A stretch of 64,000 nt of DNA from Lentisphaeria bacterium (lineage in GTDB: Bacteria > Verrucomicrobiota > Lentisphaeria > Victivallales > UBA1829). The DNA lies in the NCBI GenBank assembly GCA_003526375.1, contig DPDG01000052.1, positions 1-64,000 of the forward strand, given 5' to 3'. A program made the translations under genes and the position numbers. This document shows, piece after piece, positions 18,320-28,380 of this stretch (its first letter is position 1; every line of letters begins with the position of its first letter). The notes below the pieces were generated by a model. It searched no databases and was not told where the DNA came from. It worked only from the letters and a program-made list of their open reading frames with translations.

Positions 18320-20308
18320 ATGAAAAAACTGTTCACCGTATTGATGCTCCTTCTTGCGGGAGCCGTAACCGTCTCTGCCGGAAATCTGTTCCCTGATCCG
18401 GGAATCCGGCAGAAACAGAAATGGAGCCTGCCGGAGGGATTCAGGATTACAGCCGATGCGTCCCGCCCCGGAGACAATATGATGATGGCGGAACGGTCGG
18501 ATTCTGCAAAATACACGGTTGCAAGGTATTATCTGAAGCTGAAACCAGGTGCGTATAAGTTGACTTTAGAGGCACGTTCGGAGAATCTGAAAGGCAGCAT
18601 GGCGGCATGTGCCGAGTTCCATTCCCGGGACGGGAAGTATCTCGACGGCGGCATTTATCCTGGAAAAGGACACAGCCCGAAGTGGACGGAGATCAGCGGC
18701 GAGTTTCAGGTGCCGGAGAATGCCGCGAGCGTCACCGTGGGATTGTATCTGTGGCGGGCAAGCACCGGCAGGGCATGGTTCCGGAACATTCGTATCGAAC
18801 CGATTACCCAGACTTCCGTCTATCTGCTGGTCCCGGCCCAGCCGAATATCATCCGGGAGGGTGGGAATGAGCTGATTTTCGGTGCGTTTCATTCCACGCC
18901 TGGGCTTAAGCTGAACAGTGTTGTGGAATTCTTTGCCGGTGGAAAGAAGGCTGCGGAATTTACGGCTCCCGTAAAAGGGGAACGCATCTCCGGCGTGATG
19001 AATCTGCCGGCGACGAAGCAGGGAATGTTCAAAGTGACCATGAGAGATGCGGACGGAAAAACGGTGGATGTCACAAAGATTCCTGCGCAGGTGCTTCCGG
19101 CGTCATTCAAAGCGCCTGCGAACGCTTCCGTTCTGGACCGGCGGGGACGTCTCCGGGTGAACGGCAGAAAGTTTTTTCCGCTTGGCCTGTTCATGAACCA
19201 TTATGACGCGCGTTTCCTGAAAAACGATCATAATCTGTTGCCGAAGGATCTGGAAATTATCGGAAAATCACCTTTCAACTGCATCATGCCTTACGATGCC
19301 CTGCGCTGGAAAGAGGGGGAGATCGTCGGCAGAACGACCACCCGTGAACAGATCCGCGGAATCATGGATCTTTGCAGTAAAAACGGCATAAAGGTGATCT
19401 TTTCCGTGATGGATGTGGTGCAGAAGAAGCCGTGGTGGACGAATTACGGCGGCGCGGGCGGGGAAAAGGAGGCGCTTGAAAAGATCATCGGCGACTTCAA
19501 GGATCATCCGGCGCTGCTGGCATGGTATACGTTTGACGAAGCGCCGCTTTCGCAGCGGGATTACCAGCGGGGACGCTGCCGGCTCATCAACCGCCTTGAC
19601 CCGTGGCATCCGACGTGGATGGTGCACTGCAATCCGGCGCGTAACAGCGCGATGCTCGGAGGTGTCGCCAATGTTTACGGAACTGATCCCTATCCGATCA
19701 ACCGGGGCAGTGCCGATACGAACCATCAGAATGCCTTGATCGCATGGACGGAGCTGACGATGAACATCTGCAGGGTTCCCCGCGGCGGAGCGCTCTGGAA
19801 CTGTCCGCAGATTTACAACGACGGCCATTACAAAGCCGCCGGAGACAAAGTGAAAGACCATCATCTGTACCAGTATCCGACGGAACAGGAGATGCGTTCC
19901 ATGGTGCTCATGCAGCTGATCATGGGAGTGAAAGGCATGATCATGTATTCCTATTTTGATCTTTTCAGCGGACCGGAGGGCAGGAAGGAATTTGACCGGC
20001 GCTGGCCTGAGATATGCCGTGTTGCAAAACTGGTTTCGGAGCTGGGGGATTATGTGCTGGGGGATGAGGACGGATGCCGTTTCACATGGAAGCAGACTGC
20101 CGGAACAGTGAAGGCGGCGTCATTCAAGGCGGATGACGGACGTGAGGCGGTATTGATTTCCGCTTCCGGTCCCGGAACGTCCGGCGCCGAGTTGGAGTTG
20201 CCGGGACGCTGGGCATCCCGTTACGGCAGAACGGTGCGGAATGCGCGGGGAGTCTGGGTGTTCCACGGTAAAAATATGGATGGCGATGTGCTGTTCAGAA
20301 TCAGGTAA
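18320..20308 (+). CDS. Secreted glycosidase-like protein with N-terminal carbohydrate-binding-like domain
   Basis: 662 residues with a Sec signal peptide (residues 1-20, cleavage near VSAGN). Residues about 22-160 resemble a CBM4/9-like jelly roll (ARYYLKLKPGAYKLTLEARS, WRASTGRAWFRNIRIEP). A linker beta-domain leads to LRVNGRKFFPLGLFMNHYD, the typical entry into a GH2/GH42-like TIM barrel, with the likely acid LLAWYTFDEAPLS and WYTFDE near residues 400-406. The family is not certain. The gene is second after LacI in its module; the next gene begins 12 bp later. Confidence 0.75.
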   Translation: MKKLFTVLMLLLAGAVTVSAGNLFPDPGIRQKQKWSLPEGFRITADASRPGDNMMMAERSDSAKYTVARYYLKLKPGAYKLTLEARSENLKGSMAACAEFHSRDGKYLDGGIYPGKGHSPKWTEISGEFQVPENAASVTVGLYLWRASTGRAWFRNIRIEPITQTSVYLLVPAQPNIIREGGNELIFGAFHSTPGLKLNSVVEFFAGGKKAAEFTAPVKGERISGVMNLPATKQGMFKVTMRDADGKTVDVTKIPAQVLPASFKAPANASVLDRRGRLRVNGRKFFPLGLFMNHYDARFLKNDHNLLPKDLEIIGKSPFNCIMPYDALRWKEGEIVGRTTTREQIRGIMDLCSKNGIKVIFSVMDVVQKKPWWTNYGGAGGEKEALEKIIGDFKDHPALLAWYTFDEAPLSQRDYQRGRCRLINRLDPWHPTWMVHCNPARNSAMLGGVANVYGTDPYPINRGSADTNHQNALIAWTELTMNICRVPRGGALWNCPQIYNDGHYKAAGDKVKDHHLYQYPTEQEMRSMVLMQLIMGVKGMIMYSYFDLFSGPEGRKEFDRRWPEICRVAKLVSELGDYVLGDEDGCRFTWKQTAGTVKAASFKADDGREAVLISASGPGTSGAELELPGRWASRYGRTVRNARGVWVFHGKNMDGDVLFRIR

Positions 20309-20320
20309 GGGAATGGGATT

Positions 20321-21220
20321 ATGGAGATTTTGATTTGCGGGAGTGCGGCAGGCGAGGGTATTCCGTCGGCATTCTGCCGGTGCCGGGTCTGCCGGAATGC
20401 GAGAAAATCAGGCGGGTTCGACGCCCGGACCCGGACTGCCTACCAGATCGGGGAAGAAGTCCGGATTGATTTCGGTCCTGATTTTCTGGCGCAGGAGATC
20501 AGGCTCGGGTTTGATTCGGAAAAAATCCGGCATCTGTTCATTACGCATGATCATGCGGATCACTTTTACCCGGAGACCCTGAATCACCGCCGCCCGGCTT
20601 ACTCCAAAGTTGCGCCGGGGCGGATTCTGAAAGTATACTGCAATGAAGCCGTGGAGCGTGCGGCTATGGCGCATCCGGTCATCGGGGAGGGGATTGAAAT
20701 CCTGCAGATGGAATTTGTCCGCCTGAAAGCCTGGGAGCCTGTCGTGTTGAGGGAGGAGAGAATGACATTGACTCCGCTTCCGGCTTATCATGCGCCGGAG
20801 CAGGAGGCGTTTTTCTTCGATGTGCGGAGCGATTCCGGCGAGGAATGGCTCATTGCCAACGATACCGGATTTTTTTCCGAACCTGTCTGGGAGTGGCTTG
20901 GGAAACGGAAGTTCGACGGAGTGATCCTGGACTGTACGTTCGGGCTCCTGCCGGATGACTATCCTTACCACATGGGTGCGGGAAAGAACCTGCTTGTTCT
21001 GCGGAGAATGCGGGAATGCGGCATGTTGAAACCGGATGCACGGGTTGTTGCAAACCATTTTTCCCATAACTGCGGCAATACGCACCGTGAATTGTACGAG
21101 TTTTTCAAACCATATGGAATTGAGACGGGATATGACGGTATGAGACTGGAAAGCCTGTGCCGCTGTCTTGCCGGAGAGAGCGTTCCGCATCCAGCCGTTG
21201 CGTATGAGGTTGAAACCTGA
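20321..21220 (+). CDS. MBL-fold metallo-hydrolase, PhnP-like
   Basis: 299 residues. The metal-binding HxHxDH motif reads FITHDHADHFY, with further ligands at NDTGFFSEP and VANHFSHN. An N-terminal FCRCRVCRNARK (C-x-C-x2-C) is the structural zinc site seen in PhnP-type phosphodiesterases. It has no signal peptide, so it is cytoplasmic and probably cleaves a phosphodiester or related ester. It lies 12 bp after a secreted glycosidase and should share its operon; how the two work together is unclear. Confidence 0.82.
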   Translation: MEILICGSAAGEGIPSAFCRCRVCRNARKSGGFDARTRTAYQIGEEVRIDFGPDFLAQEIRLGFDSEKIRHLFITHDHADHFYPETLNHRRPAYSKVAPGRILKVYCNEAVERAAMAHPVIGEGIEILQMEFVRLKAWEPVVLREERMTLTPLPAYHAPEQEAFFFDVRSDSGEEWLIANDTGFFSEPVWEWLGKRKFDGVILDCTFGLLPDDYPYHMGAGKNLLVLRRMRECGMLKPDARVVANHFSHNCGNTHRELYEFFKPYGIETGYDGMRLESLCRCLAGESVPHPAVAYEVET

Positions 21221-21423
21221 ATTACTTTTTGTGCCTGATTGTCCGGGGAAAGGTGGAATCGCGGAGGATCAGGCGGGTCGGGATTTTCAGAATTGTTTTA
21301 TGGGAAGGCGCATCGTTGATTTCCGTGAGAAGCTGTCTGATCGCAACGGAAATCATGTCGCGTCGCTTCTTCATCTTGAATAAGTGATATTCAAAATATT
21401 TTCCAATTTTTATTGTTTTTGAT

Positions 21424-21471
21424 TTGCAAAATGGAAAAACAGGAATATTATTTATAATAAAGCGTTTTATT
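21424..21471 (+). promoter_or_regulatory. LacI-gene promoter with near-palindromic operator
   Basis: TTGCAA at 21424-21429 and TATTAT at 21446-21451 are 16 bp apart. AATAAAGCGTTTTATT (21456-21471) is palindromic at 7 of 8 pairs and matches the site before the LacI gene at 16276 in 13 of 16 positions (consensus AATAWARCGTTWTATT). Position relative to the -10 is also the same within 2 bp. Confidence 0.7.
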
Positions 21472-21484
21472 AAAAGAGGAAGAT

Positions 21485-22618
21485 ATGAGGACATCCCGTA
21501 CAGCGAGATTGATTGATGTTGCAAAGGCTGCCGGCGTATCGTTAGGTGCGGCATCTACCGTAATTAATGGCGGCAAGACGTCCATTCAGGTAGGAGAAGA
21601 AAGCAGACGGCGTATTCTGGAGGCTGCAAGACAGCTTAAATACCGTCCAAACTTGACAGCACGGGCTCTTTCCGGAAAGTCAACCCGGCTGATTGGAATC
21701 GTCAATGCGGTTATTTCGCAATATTCCAGCGCCGTTTTTGTAAATCATATTCTTTCTGTTGCAGCAAATTATGACTATCATACTTTACTGGATATTGTTC
21801 ACGTCGGTAATCATGTTATATTTGACAAGGGAGTAGAAGGGCTTGAGAATCTGCTGGCACGGCATCCGGATGGCCTGATTTTCATGGGAATACCGGATCA
21901 GGAGGTAATGAAGCATACTACCGTTCCGAATGTCACAATCGGCTTCAAAGATAATCGGCATTCTGATTTTTCCTTTGATTTGGAGGCTGGCGGATATATG
22001 GCGGGACTTCATCTTGCAAAACACGGACGGAGGCGGGTTCTTTTTATCTGCACCAGTCAGGACGCCAATAAGGAAAAACTGTTTGGTTTGCGGCGTGCCT
22101 GGCAGGAGTCCGGTTTTGCCCCGGATGCCGTTGTTGTGATAGAGAGAGTGTTGAATGATATTTATGGCGTTGAAGATCTTATCCTTCGGGAGATTGAGAA
22201 TGGCGCCGATGCCGCGTTTTGTTCCAACGACTTTCTTGCGGCACGTCTTCTTGCATTCCTGCATGACAGGAAAATTCATGTGCCGCAAGAGATTGCTGTT
22301 ATCGGTTTTGACGGTGATATTTTCAGCAGTATTATTACCCCCTCGCTTACAACTGTTGTACAGCCTTTTCAGGAATGTGCGGAGCGTGCGGTAAAATTGT
22401 TAATTGAACGAATTGAAGGAAAGGAGAGTGGAAGGAAAAGAAGGAAGAATATTAAATTATTGCCCGGTTTCTTTACCGGACAAAGCTGCGGTTGCGAGAC
22501 AGGAGTATTGCCAATTGCAGGCTGGAGTCGGGATATGCTCTTTTTAGAGGAGTTTTTCGGGAAACGTATCAGTAAATATGAGGATTTCATTTTGCAGCAC
22601 CAGATGAAAAAGGAGTGA
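21485..22618 (+). CDS. LacI-family transcriptional regulator
   Basis: 377 residues. HTH: RLIDVAKAAGVSLGAASTVI; hinge LKYRPNLTARALSGKSTRLI; ligand core with GLIFMGIPDQ, AAFCSNDFLAARLLAFL and IAVIGFDGDIFSS. It has a C-terminal extension of about 40 residues (CGCETGVLPIAGW onward) beyond the usual LacI end. It heads an operon with a pseudopilin (4 bp away) and two secreted glycan-active proteins. GAGGAAG precedes the start. Confidence 0.92.
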   Translation: MRTSRTARLIDVAKAAGVSLGAASTVINGGKTSIQVGEESRRRILEAARQLKYRPNLTARALSGKSTRLIGIVNAVISQYSSAVFVNHILSVAANYDYHTLLDIVHVGNHVIFDKGVEGLENLLARHPDGLIFMGIPDQEVMKHTTVPNVTIGFKDNRHSDFSFDLEAGGYMAGLHLAKHGRRRVLFICTSQDANKEKLFGLRRAWQESGFAPDAVVVIERVLNDIYGVEDLILREIENGADAAFCSNDFLAARLLAFLHDRKIHVPQEIAVIGFDGDIFSSIITPSLTTVVQPFQECAERAVKLLIERIEGKESGRKRRKNIKLLPGFFTGQSCGCETGVLPIAGWSRDMLFLEEFFGKRISKYEDFILQHQMKKE

Positions 22619-22622
22619 TGAT

Positions 22623-23330
22623 ATGAGACGGATTCATCTTAGATATTTTACATTGATTGAATTGTTAATCGTTATCTCAATTCTTGCAATTCTTGCGGCA
22701 ATGCTGCTGCCGGCATTATCAAAGGCGCGGGCAAAGGCAAGACAGGTTGCCTGTCAGGGAAATCTGCGGCAGATCGGGATGGTAAACCATCTCTATACAC
22801 TTTCCTATGACGGTTTCATTCCGGGATATCTGGAGGATGTCTACCGTGCATCGGGGACCAATGCCAGAAGCTGGATTGATATGCTTTATGATTATCAGCT
22901 TCAAAATGAAAAAATATTTGAATGCAACGGAATGGAGAGCGTTATTCCCGGTGGTGTCAAGGGGATCAATTATGGTTTCAGGCGCGATGAAGGCGGAACC
23001 GGTAAACGTTTGGGGGACTATGGAGTCAATATTACCAATGTAACCGGAAATGTCACGAAAGATAATAAACTTGTCCTGTACTATTACCGAAGGATTGACA
23101 GACTTCGGAATTCCTCCGGAACACTGATGGCATCAGAAGCAAGAAGCAGTGCCAACAGTACCTATCACATAAGCCGTGCCAAAGATAAGAAAACAGTCAA
23201 TAATATTCGTATCGTGCATGGTAGATATATCAATCTCCTTTTCTTTGATGCACATGTCGTTCCTCGTTTATATAGTGATCTCCGCGTCCGGGCACAACAG
23301 GAAACAGCGATGTGGGAAGGACAATGGTAA
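22623..23330 (+). CDS. Prepilin-type N-terminal cleavage/methylation protein (pseudopilin)
   Basis: 235 residues. Leader: YFTLIELLIVISILAILAAM ending LLPALSKARAKARQVACQ, preceded by a short basic RRIHLR. The residue at the cleavage position is Tyr rather than Gly, so processing may be altered. The C-terminal motif is a variant H-x9-D-A (VHGRYINLLFFDAHV). Its TAA overlaps the ATG of the next gene (TAATG), showing translational coupling. Confidence 0.85.
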   Translation: MRRIHLRYFTLIELLIVISILAILAAMLLPALSKARAKARQVACQGNLRQIGMVNHLYTLSYDGFIPGYLEDVYRASGTNARSWIDMLYDYQLQNEKIFECNGMESVIPGGVKGINYGFRRDEGGTGKRLGDYGVNITNVTGNVTKDNKLVLYYYRRIDRLRNSSGTLMASEARSSANSTYHISRAKDKKTVNNIRIVHGRYINLLFFDAHVVPRLYSDLRVRAQQETAMWEGQW

Positions 23331-26257
23331 TGATGATGCAGATATTGCCGACGCTCTTCTTGGGTTCGCTTATATTGGGAACATCTGAGATTTCATGGAA
23401 TCGAGTGGAAGATTCTCGAAGATGCCGGCCCTGGCGAACTCAACGTATTTTGCCGCGTCCGCTCTTTTTTGCTGAAATTCAAAACTATCGGTTAGTCGAG
23501 AATTATCTGCATTACTGGATTGACCGTCCTCTTTACCATGACAGCTCTCTGCGCGGCAAAAACAGTTATATGGAGAGTATGCGGCGCAATATTGCCATTG
23601 CCCGTGAGTATGGATTGGATGGCTTTACGATTTTAGGCAATGCTCCATCACTCAGGAATGATTGGCGTTTGCTGTTGAGTGTGCTTGCTGAAGAAAAAGG
23701 GATTGGCTTTGCCGGAATGGCAGGGGCTGTTTATTCTCGTGTTCCCGATGCTCAATGGTATGAGAATTTTCTTGACAATTATCGAATCGCTGCTTCTTCT
23801 CCTCATTCCCTGCGAATTGGAGGGAAGATTGTGGTTTGGGCTTATCATGCTCAGTTTTTCCCTGTTGAACTGTTTTCCAGACTCAGACTGCTGATTGAAA
23901 AAGAAAATCTGCCTGAACCATTTCTCTTTACTATTGTTAATGATCTTGAGATGCAGAAAAAGTTTCAGGAAAAAGGTTTTCTTTCCAAAGACGAGGAAGC
24001 GCAGTTCCGTGCTTTATTGGAGGAGCAATTGTACAATGCTGACGGGATTATGGTTTATCCCGCAGGTAAAAATCGTCCTGAGCATGGAGAATATGCCGCC
24101 CGTCCTGTTCAGGATCCTTTTTACCGACGTTATACCCTGCCGTTTCTGTTGGAGTTACTGGCAGAAGAACGATTTTCAAATAAGGCTGTAGGTGCTTATG
24201 TGTATAAGGGGTATGTGAACCATCTTTCTGGAAATATTGCAGGTGAATACGGTTCTTCCGCATTTCGTCTGGCAATGGAGGAACTCATGCTTCTGAATCC
24301 GGATATCATCACTTTTTTTGAGTGGAATGAGGCAAATGAGAATACCCATTACCAACCGACGGTAGCCAATGGGAATGCCATGAAGAGAATTGTAAGAAAC
24401 TATATGAGTCTGTTGCGCGGAGAGCCGTCGCTTCCGGAAAAAAATGACAATACAGCGATACCGAACCTGATTGTATCCAGCCGCATGGTATTGCGTCTTG
24501 GCGAAAATATTGAATATGAATTTTTGAATCTGCCCGATACGGAGAAAACGAGCTTATATTCGGTCGAACTGAGATTGAAGGATGTTTCCGGTGCGGTATT
24601 GAAAAGATTTCCAGCGGAACACTTTAACCGTGCTGAATTCAAGTCCGTTACCATTTCCGTTCCAAGTCTGCAATTTTCCGTTGAAAGTATTCTGATACCG
24701 GAGATTACGATTACCGGGCCGGATGGGAAGATGTGTCATTATGAACTTCGGCATATGCGGATTGATCCGAGCGTGTGTTCCAATTATAAGGAAATTATGC
24801 AACCTGTGCGGGAACAGCTGGCATGTGATTTCCGGTATTTCTGGACGGGGGATACCCTGAAAGCCGAAGTGAATTCAAAGATTCCACTCAGGTCTTTTGA
24901 ACTATTGCTGAACGAAGATGAAGTCGCTGCCGCCGGGGATGTCCAAGCCAATGGTGATTTATCCAGGACCGTCACCATACGCGGGCATTTTGCCGCATTT
25001 GAACCCGTTATGAAACAGATAAGTTTTGAAATTTCCGGTTCTCCTGAGTGGTATTTCTGTCGTGACCACTATCGCAATGCGCCGGATCAACTCAGACAAT
25101 TTGAAAACAAAAAAGTATTGATCAACTATAGAATCCCTTTTTACTATCCGGAATATTTTTTTATTCGGTATCTGCCGGCAAAAAATGCAAGATTGAAAAT
25201 TGCTGTTGATGGTTTTCTGCCATTGGAATTCAAATGTTCGGATTTGGAAAAGAAGGGTAAATTTGCTCAGGCTTTCCCCGGAGCGATCCGGCTGGATCTT
25301 GAAATCGTGCGGAACCTTGCGGATATTCCAACGCCATTGAATCGTAGAAAGGCACAACTGCAATATCGCCTTGCACACGGAATATCAGATTACCCGCAGG
25401 CTGCGGAACTGCGCGCTGTCAGCATGGATGGAAAAATCAGGCGTATGTTTATTGATATCATGAATCCGTCCTGTAAAAGCACCTTGAAGCTGCCGGTTCT
25501 TGATGTGAATGCGAAGAGAGCTGTGAATGTCGATATTCCGCAGCGGATGCAGCGCGATATCGTTTATCGTTTCTCTCCTGAACATGGCGCATTGCTTTAT
25601 GCGCCGCGCTATCCTGAGTTCACAGGTGAGCTTGGGGGTGGTTTTCAGTATCTGGAACCGTTCAACCGTCCACGTCCCGAGTTATTGAAACATCTTGGGG
25701 GTGCTTCTGCCGCTCCGCAGTGGTTTTACGAAGATAAGCGCTGGGGACTTCATTTTGATGGAAATGCCAATTATGTGAATTTTCCTCGTGAGGCATTGCC
25801 TTATGGAGCCTTTACACTGCAATTTGAAATTCGCCCGTCTGAAGCGGGGCGCAGTGAGGTGCTGTTTCGCAATTTCAGCCATCATGACGGATCATTGAAC
25901 CTGTTCCGGCATAATGATAAACTGATGATGATTTTTACCCGCCGCACGGCTCAAAATAAAAGTGAGCTGATCAGGATCACTACCTCGTTGGAACTTCCCG
26001 CCGGCAGTTGGTCGAATGTCAGCGTTGCAATGGACTTGGAAAATATTACATTTACTGTCAATGGGAAAAGTGAGAAAAAAGCGTTTCCATACCAGGGATA
26101 TTTTTTTAAGCCGTCCATTTTCGGCGGTCATGTTTATCCGGCATTTGCAATGCCGTCTTCAAATACAAAATTTTTCAAAGGGGATTTACGCTTTATACGG
26201 ATTCTTCATGGGATTGAAAATAAAAAACAGATATCAAAAAAGGAGACTTTGAAATGA
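23330..26257 (+). CDS. Secreted glycosidase-like protein (GH71/GH99-like barrel + C-terminal LamG)
   Basis: 975 residues from the ATG overlapping the pseudopilin stop, 8 bp after GGGAAGGA; an upstream GTG in frame is less likely. Signal peptide at about 1-20. Residues about 50-350 look like a GH71/GH99-type barrel (IAREYGLDGFTILGN, LYNADGIMVYPAG, DIITFFEWNEANENTHY). The middle is beta-rich and not assigned. Residues about 780-960 are a LamG-type jelly roll (WGLHFDGNANYVNFPREALP, AMDLENITFTVNGKSE). Substrate is unknown. Its stop overlaps the DUF4838 gene start (ATGA). Confidence 0.72.
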   Translation: MMMQILPTLFLGSLILGTSEISWNRVEDSRRCRPWRTQRILPRPLFFAEIQNYRLVENYLHYWIDRPLYHDSSLRGKNSYMESMRRNIAIAREYGLDGFTILGNAPSLRNDWRLLLSVLAEEKGIGFAGMAGAVYSRVPDAQWYENFLDNYRIAASSPHSLRIGGKIVVWAYHAQFFPVELFSRLRLLIEKENLPEPFLFTIVNDLEMQKKFQEKGFLSKDEEAQFRALLEEQLYNADGIMVYPAGKNRPEHGEYAARPVQDPFYRRYTLPFLLELLAEERFSNKAVGAYVYKGYVNHLSGNIAGEYGSSAFRLAMEELMLLNPDIITFFEWNEANENTHYQPTVANGNAMKRIVRNYMSLLRGEPSLPEKNDNTAIPNLIVSSRMVLRLGENIEYEFLNLPDTEKTSLYSVELRLKDVSGAVLKRFPAEHFNRAEFKSVTISVPSLQFSVESILIPEITITGPDGKMCHYELRHMRIDPSVCSNYKEIMQPVREQLACDFRYFWTGDTLKAEVNSKIPLRSFELLLNEDEVAAAGDVQANGDLSRTVTIRGHFAAFEPVMKQISFEISGSPEWYFCRDHYRNAPDQLRQFENKKVLINYRIPFYYPEYFFIRYLPAKNARLKIAVDGFLPLEFKCSDLEKKGKFAQAFPGAIRLDLEIVRNLADIPTPLNRRKAQLQYRLAHGISDYPQAAELRAVSMDGKIRRMFIDIMNPSCKSTLKLPVLDVNAKRAVNVDIPQRMQRDIVYRFSPEHGALLYAPRYPEFTGELGGGFQYLEPFNRPRPELLKHLGGASAAPQWFYEDKRWGLHFDGNANYVNFPREALPYGAFTLQFEIRPSEAGRSEVLFRNFSHHDGSLNLFRHNDKLMMIFTRRTAQNKSELIRITTSLELPAGSWSNVSVAMDLENITFTVNGKSEKKAFPYQGYFFKPSIFGGHVYPAFAMPSSNTKFFKGDLRFIRILHGIENKKQISKKETLK

Positions 26258-28113
26258 AAAGATTTTTTTCCGTTCTCTTATTCTGCCTGGGGGCAGCAAT
26301 TTCCGGTTCGGAGCTGCAACTGTCATCGCCTCGTGCCATCAAAGTAGATGATCCGGAAGATCCTGTCCAGATATTTGCGGCGCAGGAGCTGCAGAGACAT
26401 CTGAAAATGATTTCCGGTATTGAGCATCCGGTCGGAGAAACGGAGCCTGCCACCTTTGTGATTGGACGAAAAGCTCCGTCCGATATGGAAAGAATGAATA
26501 CGGGTGAAGGACGTTATACGTTTGAGAACAATGTGCTTTACTTTTACGGGGAGGATTATTATGACAGGAAGCGTTCCCTTGACAAGATTCTGGCTGACCG
26601 CGACAATCGGACGGGCACTTTGAACAGTGTTTATACATTCCTTGATCAAGAATGCGGGGTCCGTTGGACGGCGCCAGGCAATGATCGCATTGTATTTATC
26701 CCGCGGAACTCAGTTGTTCTGAAGGAAAAGAAAGTAAATAAGTGGAGATTGCCTTTGGAGTTTGCCTTCGTGCGTCCTTACTTCTGGAATCCCAAGCTGA
26801 TTGCCGGAAACAATAAGAGGGTTCCTGAAGAGCTCCGTTTTTCCTCCTCTGAAGTTTACCGGAAACGTTTGGAACATATTGTCTGGACACGCCGTATGAG
26901 GCTGGGGGCTAATGAAATCATCCGTTTCGGACATGCCTTTACAGATTACCAGGATCGTTTTCTGAAGACTCATCCGGAATATCTTGGAATGAATCAGGAT
27001 GGTTCCCGCGGTCTTCCTGATCAACTTAAAACCCGTGTTAAACTTTGCGTTTCCAATGAGGCTGTCGTTGATCAGATTATTTCTGATTGGCAAGCGAACG
27101 GTGCAAAAAAGTATCTTAATGTATGTCCGAACGATGGAACTCCCGGCTTTTGCAGATGCCCGCGGTGTCTCGCTCTTGACGAACGCAGGGAGAATGAAAG
27201 ATTTCTTGATCATTTGACGGACCGTTACGTCAATTTCTGGAATCGAATTGCAGCCAAAGCCGTGAAGATTCGTCCGGATGTGACGCTGGTGACTTATGCA
27301 TATAGCTATTATCGTTTTGCACCGCGTCGGGAAAAGATTCAGTATCCGGAAAATATCTTGCTGGGGCTTGTCCCGATGCTGATGGAGGATAATCGCCGGA
27401 TTATGGAGGAATGGCGGAAGGCTGGAGTCCGGCACTTTTTTCTGAGGCCAAACGATCTCTGCTATGAAGCTGTTTATTTCCGGGGATTTGAAAGAGGCAT
27501 TTGGGAACAATTCTCCGCTGCAAGAGATATTGGACTCAACGGCATGGATTTCGATGCCTGTATCGGCAATCCGGCTACAGAATTGGATTTTTATATCGCA
27601 GCACGGGCTATGGCAAAACCGCAGATGAGTTTTGAGGAAATTGAAAAAGAATATCTTTCCATCTATGGCGCCGCAGCGCCGGCAGTAAAAAAATTCTATG
27701 AACTTTACCGCAGGAACGGAGATAAAATGATGAGAAAAGTCTACCGGAAACTGAAGCAGGAGAAGCGTTATCTGCTGGATTCCGGGCAGATTCCGATCGT
27801 CATACAGGAGAAGATTAATTTTTATTACCCGGTTTCTCTGATGCGGGAGGCATCCGCACTGCTTGAAGAAGCTTTACAGTACGCCTCAGAACTCAATGAA
27901 TCGGAACGCAGGCATCTTGCACGCCTGAAGTCCTTGAATGATCACAGTATCATGACATTTGAACTGGTTGAAGCTTTGAACCGGAAAGCTGCCGACATTG
28001 AGGAGAAGCGGAATAAGCTTCTGAAATATAGAATTCAACATAAAGATCTGGGGTTTTGCTGGCCTCTTCTGTTTACTCGTCCACGGGCTGAAGGCAATCT
28101 GAAAATCCGGTGA
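26254..28113 (+). CDS. Secreted DUF4838 protein (alpha-glucuronidase-like architecture)
   Basis: 619 residues with a signal peptide (1-18). Residues about 25-145 resemble the N-terminal alpha-glucuronidase-type domain (IFAAQELQRHLKMISG, FVIGRKAPSD). Residues about 160-430 match DUF4838 (CPNDGTPGFCRCPRCLALDE, LVTYAYSYYRFAP, FFLRPNDLCYEAVYFRG). DUF4838 proteins are frequent in glycan loci of Lentisphaerae and Bacteroidetes and are thought to be glycoside hydrolases, mostly untested. It is the last gene of its operon. Confidence 0.82.
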   Translation: MKRFFSVLLFCLGAAISGSELQLSSPRAIKVDDPEDPVQIFAAQELQRHLKMISGIEHPVGETEPATFVIGRKAPSDMERMNTGEGRYTFENNVLYFYGEDYYDRKRSLDKILADRDNRTGTLNSVYTFLDQECGVRWTAPGNDRIVFIPRNSVVLKEKKVNKWRLPLEFAFVRPYFWNPKLIAGNNKRVPEELRFSSSEVYRKRLEHIVWTRRMRLGANEIIRFGHAFTDYQDRFLKTHPEYLGMNQDGSRGLPDQLKTRVKLCVSNEAVVDQIISDWQANGAKKYLNVCPNDGTPGFCRCPRCLALDERRENERFLDHLTDRYVNFWNRIAAKAVKIRPDVTLVTYAYSYYRFAPRREKIQYPENILLGLVPMLMEDNRRIMEEWRKAGVRHFFLRPNDLCYEAVYFRGFERGIWEQFSAARDIGLNGMDFDACIGNPATELDFYIAARAMAKPQMSFEEIEKEYLSIYGAAAPAVKKFYELYRRNGDKMMRKVYRKLKQEKRYLLDSGQIPIVIQEKINFYYPVSLMREASALLEEALQYASELNESERRHLARLKSLNDHSIMTFELVEALNRKAADIEEKRNKLLKYRIQHKDLGFCWPLLFTRPRAEGNLKIR

Positions 28114-28380
28114 TGCCGATGCAGACAAGAATACGCTGAAACAGCCTCGGGGCATTCCTTTGATCTCTTTCAGAGCCCCCTGGCTGAGTTGTTCCTGATG
28201 TCGTGAGAGATGTATTTTCAGGAGGTGCCGGATCACCGTGGACTCCGTTTTACTGTCTTGCCGACAACCGTTCCCATGTCACATGGTGCAACCGGTATCA
28301 CGAACTGGCAACCACATTGCATATACATTTGATTCCAAAGAGTTTTATCAGATGAAAAATATACTGACGGGGTGAATAAA

